Made by a program: the position numbers and the translations under genes
Notes under the pieces: generated by a model
The model's database searches: none
What the model was told of the DNA's origin: nothing
What the model saw: only the letters and a program-made list of their open reading frames with translations
Source: an uncultured Holophagaceae bacterium
Lineage (GTDB): Bacteria; Acidobacteriota; Holophagae; Holophagales; Holophagaceae
Direction of reading: 5' to 3'
NCBI GenBank assembly: GCA_903937385.1
Contig: CAIZZF010000026.1
Location: forward strand, 372,001 to 436,000
Length of the DNA: 64,000 bases
In this document: piece by piece, positions 61,244-64,000 of the stretch
Layout of the letters: every line of letters begins with the position of its first letter
Numbering within the stretch: the first letter of the stretch is position 1

Positions 61244-61852
61244 ATGACCACCGATCCGGACTACTGGAACCGCATCTACGAGGACGAGGCCCGACCCGTC
61301 TGGGACATGGCCCGGGCCACGCCGCTGGTGTCCGAGGTCCTGGAGCTGGCCCTGCCCCTGGGCCTCCGCCCGGGCTGCGAGTTGGTGGTGCCCGGCTGCG
61401 GGTACGGCCATGACGCCGTCGAGCTGGAGGCGCGGGGCTTCTCGGTCACGGGCCTGGACTTCGCCCCCCTCGCCATCCAGGGCGCCATGCACCGCTACGG
61501 GGACCGCGTCATCTGGTCCCAGGCGGACTGGTTCACCACCCACCTGGGGCCCTGGGACGGCATCTTCGACCACACCTGCTTCGTGGCCATGGACCCGGCC
61601 CTGCGCTCGGCCTACGTGGACGCCTGCGCGGAGCATCTCCGCCCCGGGGGGTTCTGGCTGGTGGCGGCGTTCCATGATGTCCAGGGCCGCCCGGCGCCGC
61701 CCCACGAGATCCCCATGCTGGAGATGCGCCACCTGGCGGAGGCCCGGTTCGAGGTGCTGCACCTGGCCGAGGCCCAGCAGAGCCACCCCCGCCGCGCGGG
61801 CCGCGAGTACCTGCTGGTGGCCCGCCGCCGCGAAGGCTCTGTCCAGCCTTAA
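61244..61852 (+). CDS. TPMT-like SAM-dependent methyltransferase
   Basis: 202 residues from the ATG at 61244 (CTGGAG upstream). The opening DPDYWNRIYEDEARPVWDMARATP, the AdoMet loop ELVVPGCGYGHDAVELEARGFSVTGLDFAP and WDGIFDHTCFVAMDP are typical of the thiopurine-methyltransferase-like class. In bacteria these methylate thiols, halides, selenium or tellurium species. The substrate here is unknown. It is monocistronic and divergent from the CapA-like gene. Confidence 0.85.
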   Translation: MTTDPDYWNRIYEDEARPVWDMARATPLVSEVLELALPLGLRPGCELVVPGCGYGHDAVELEARGFSVTGLDFAPLAIQGAMHRYGDRVIWSQADWFTTHLGPWDGIFDHTCFVAMDPALRSAYVDACAEHLRPGGFWLVAAFHDVQGRPAPPHEIPMLEMRHLAEARFEVLHLAEAQQSHPRRAGREYLLVARRREGSVQP

Positions 61853-61978
61853 GGTTGTCTATGTTGTTTTTCAACGGACCCTAGGCCGGATGCCGGAAGG
61901 AGGGCGGCACGCTTTCCGACCCCTCGGGCCGGGGCCGTGGCCTAGAATGGATGCAACCGTCCCCATCCTGGAGTCCCC

Positions 61979-62995
61979 ATGCGTCTGAAGGCCCTGCTCT
62001 CCGCGCTCCTGCTGACGTCCCTCAGCCTGTCGGCCCAGGACCTTGTCCGCCTGGGGAACCTGAAGTTCGCCCACTACGGCGCCGTGTCCTACATGAAGGA
62101 GCTCGCCCCCAAGTACAAGCTCAAGATCGAAGAGCGGGTCTTCCCCAAGGGCATCGACATCAACCCGGCCATCGTGGCGGGCGAGATCGACGCCAGCGCC
62201 GCGGCCCTGGACGCCGCCATCGCGGGCCGGGCGGCGGGCGTGCCGATCTACGTGGTGGCAGGCTTCGCCAAGGGCGGCGCCCGGATCGTGGTGGGCGTGA
62301 ACTCCGGCATCAAGTCCCTCAAGGACCTGAAGGGCAAGAAGGTGGGCGTGGCCCGGGGCGGCGCCCAGGAGCTGCTGCTGCTGGCCGAGCTGGGCAAGGC
62401 CGGCCTGACCTGGGGCGACAAGCCCGGCAAGGACGTGCTGGTGCTCTACCTCCCCTTCGCGGACCTCAACCAGACCCTGATGGCGAAGAACATCGACGCC
62501 ATGTGCCAGAGCGAGCCCTACAGCTCCCAGGCCATCAACAAGAAGTTCGGCGTGGAGCTGATGAAGCCTTACGACACACCTCTGGGCGAGCCCATCCGGG
62601 CCCTGGTCATCACCGAGAAGCTGTACAAGGAGCGCCGTGATGTGGCCCAGCGCTTCCTGCTCTGCTTCGTGGAGGCCACCAAGAAGTTCATCGACGACCC
62701 CAAGACCGCTGAGAAGTTCGTGCGGGAGTCCATGTTCAAGAACCAGATCAGCACCGAGGACTACCAGGACGCCATCGGCAACTCCCCCTTCTGCTACGAC
62801 ATCTCCCTGGACCACGTGCAGGTGACCACGGACCTCATGGTCCAGTACGGCGTGGGCAAGATGGCCAACCCGCCCAAGGCCGGTGACTGGGTCAGGCTGG
62901 ACCTCCTGGCCGAGGCCAAGAAGCAGCTGAAGATCGAAGCCCCCAAGGCCGCTCCCGCCAAGCCGGCCAAGCCCGCGAAGGCGAAGAAGGGATGA
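61979..62995 (+). CDS. ABC transporter periplasmic substrate-binding protein (NMT1/SsuA/TauA-like)
   Basis: 338 residues. The signal peptide ends near LSLSAQ. The fold has LGNLKFAHYGAVSYMKELAPKYKLKIEERVFPKGIDINPAIVAGEIDASAAALDAAIAGRAAGVPIYVVAG and SLKDLKGKKVGVARGGAQELLLLAEL, typical of the aliphatic sulfonate/nitrate/taurine/thiamine-precursor group. A Lys/Pro/Ala-rich tail (about 315-338) is unusual. Overlap of 4 bases with the permease gene. Substrate cannot be chosen from sequence. Confidence 0.87.
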   Translation: MRLKALLSALLLTSLSLSAQDLVRLGNLKFAHYGAVSYMKELAPKYKLKIEERVFPKGIDINPAIVAGEIDASAAALDAAIAGRAAGVPIYVVAGFAKGGARIVVGVNSGIKSLKDLKGKKVGVARGGAQELLLLAELGKAGLTWGDKPGKDVLVLYLPFADLNQTLMAKNIDAMCQSEPYSSQAINKKFGVELMKPYDTPLGEPIRALVITEKLYKERRDVAQRFLLCFVEATKKFIDDPKTAEKFVRESMFKNQISTEDYQDAIGNSPFCYDISLDHVQVTTDLMVQYGVGKMANPPKAGDWVRLDLLAEAKKQLKIEAPKAAPAKPAKPAKAKKG

Positions 62996-63810
62996 AGCGC
63001 TACCGCCACGCAGCTTCCGGCGTCCTCGTCCCCCTGGCGGCCATCGGCTTTTGGCAGCTGCTCTCCAGCATGGGCTGGGTGAACGCCACCATCCTGCCCT
63101 CGCCCCTGGCCGTGCTGGTGAAGTGGTGGGCCTACCTGCGGCCCCTGGAGGTCTTCGATCCGGCCCAGGGCTCCTACCTCCAGTGGTGTTTCTCGGGCGA
63201 GCTCATCCATGACGCCATGGGGAGCCTCTACCGGGTGCTCCTCGGCTTCGCCATCGGCAGCGGCCTGGCCCTGCCCCTGGGGCTGATCATGGGCTACAGC
63301 AAGGTGGCCTACGCACTGTTCAATCCCCTGGTCCAGGTACTCCGCCCCATCCCGCCCATCGCCTACATTCCCCTGTCGATCCTCTGGTTCGGCCTGGGCA
63401 ATCCGCCCGCCGTGTTCCTCATCAGCATCGGCGCCTTCTTCCCGATGCTCATGAACACCGTCACGGGTGTCCAGAACGTGGACAGCATCTACCTCCGCGT
63501 GGGCCGCAACCTGGGCGCCAGCCGGCTCACCCAGTTCACCCGCATCATCCTGCCCGCCGCCACGCCCTACATCTTCACCGGCGCGCGCATCGGCATGGGG
63601 ACCGCCTTCATCGTGGTCATCGTGTCCGAGATGATCGCCGTGAACAACGGCCTGGGCTACCGCATCCTGGAGGCCCGCGAGTATCTCTGGTCGGACAAGA
63701 TCATCGCCGGCATGTTCACCATTGGCCTGTTGGGCCTGGGCATCGACACCCTCATGAGCCGCCTCAGCTCGCACCTGCTGAAGTGGCACCGCGGCCTGGA
63801 GCAGGGATGA
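62992..63810 (+). CDS. ABC transporter permease
   Basis: 272 residues, with six or so helices and the EAA-type loop [36 protein letters not shown] that contacts the ATPase. The N-terminal [12 protein letters not shown] pattern is typical of the SsuC/TauC/NrtB family. It overlaps both neighbours by 4 bases, so the three transporter genes are translationally coupled. Confidence 0.92.
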   Translation: MKRYRHAASGVLVPLAAIGFWQLLSSMGWVNATILPSPLAVLVKWWAYLRPLEVFDPAQGSYLQWCFSGELIHDAMGSLYRVLLGFAIGSGLALPLGLIMGYSKVAYALFNPLVQVLRPIPPIAYIPLSILWFGLGNPPAVFLISIGAFFPMLMNTVTGVQNVDSIYLRVGRNLGASRLTQFTRIILPAATPYIFTGARIGMGTAFIVVIVSEMIAVNNGLGYRILEAREYLWSDKIIAGMFTIGLLGLGIDTLMSRLSSHLLKWHRGLEQG

Positions 63811-64000
63811 CCGAGACCTCCCACATCTCCGTCCAGGACGTCTCCAAGGTCTTCGAAAGCGGTGGCCAGGAAGTGCACGCCCTGAAGGCCATCAACCTGG
63901 AGATCCCCCAGGGCCAGTTCGTCTGCCTGCTGGGCCCCTCGGGCTGTGGCAAGTCCACACTGCTGAACGCCGTGGCCGGCTTCAGCCTGCCCACCGCTGG
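63807..64000 (+). CDS. ABC transporter ATP-binding protein (3' partial)
   Basis: The first 64 residues are visible before the window ends. They begin [54 protein letters not shown] and contain the Walker A motif GPSGCGKST. The start overlaps the permease stop (ATGA). It is the energising subunit of the nitrate/sulfonate/taurine-type importer. Confidence 0.93.
   Translation, partial: MTETSHISVQDVSKVFESGGQEVHALKAINLEIPQGQFVCLLGPSGCGKSTLLNAVAGFSLPTA

Overview
This window is GC-rich, gene-dense bacterial DNA from a Gram-negative aerobe. The evidence is TonB-dependent uptake, outer-membrane and periplasmic proteins, and a cytochrome bc plus cbb3-type oxidase operon. An Oar-like TonB receptor with a carboxypeptidase-regulatory-like N-terminus, heavy use of secreted peptidases and the respiratory gene set fit Acidobacteriota, most likely the Holophagae (Geothrix/Holophaga type). 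This assignment is inference from gene content; no 16S gene is present. I found no tRNA, rRNA, CRISPR array, prophage or insertion sequence.

Layout. 1-2340: a two-component pair (membrane histidine kinase with a beta-propeller sensor, cut by the window edge, and a LuxR-type regulator). 2341-5231: a SulP-type transporter and a secreted isoaspartyl methyltransferase. 5520-11001: a leftward three-gene surface locus encoding a beta-barrel protein, a lipoprotein and a 1394-residue fibre with collagen-like and YadA-head-like repeats. 11314-12845: an ECF sigma factor with its membrane anti-sigma factor. 12972-14525: surE-acyP-apt. 14716-20227: NtrY-like kinase, orphan DNA methylase, Rrf2 regulator, rimI-tsaB, a degenerate heptamer repeat block and rpmB. 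20308-25139: dprA, topA, gph and a hydrolase. 25165-29542: a secreted protein, adenine deaminase, a BMP-type binding protein and an MFS exporter. 29722-32730: small conserved genes, a CHMI-type tautomerase and a TauE/SafE-type membrane protein.

32732-44804 is one leftward 12-gene respiratory operon. It reads: small CcoS-like protein, Rieske protein, b6-type cytochrome b, heptaheme cytochrome c, ccoN, ccoO, two small membrane proteins, a GltD-like FAD/Fe-S oxidoreductase, ccoG, a small membrane protein and ccoI. No separate cytochrome c1 or CcoP is present. The heptaheme protein sits where both would be expected, which suggests a bc-cbb3 supercomplex. A strikingly AT-rich regulatory region (about 44860-45190) separates this operon from the divergent fadH.

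48520-58917 is the most coherent candidate for an undescribed system. It holds an RpiR-family regulator, a TonB receptor, a secreted cyanophycinase, a secreted M14 carboxypeptidase, an isoaspartyl dipeptidase, a YfcC/DcuC-type permease and a secreted M28 peptidase. The last five genes are joined by 4-base overlaps or a short gap. I read it as a locus for scavenging extracellular cyanophycin or other beta-aspartyl peptides. The window closes with two hydrolase-type genes, a TPMT-like methyltransferase and the start of a nitrate/sulfonate/taurine-type ABC transporter operon.
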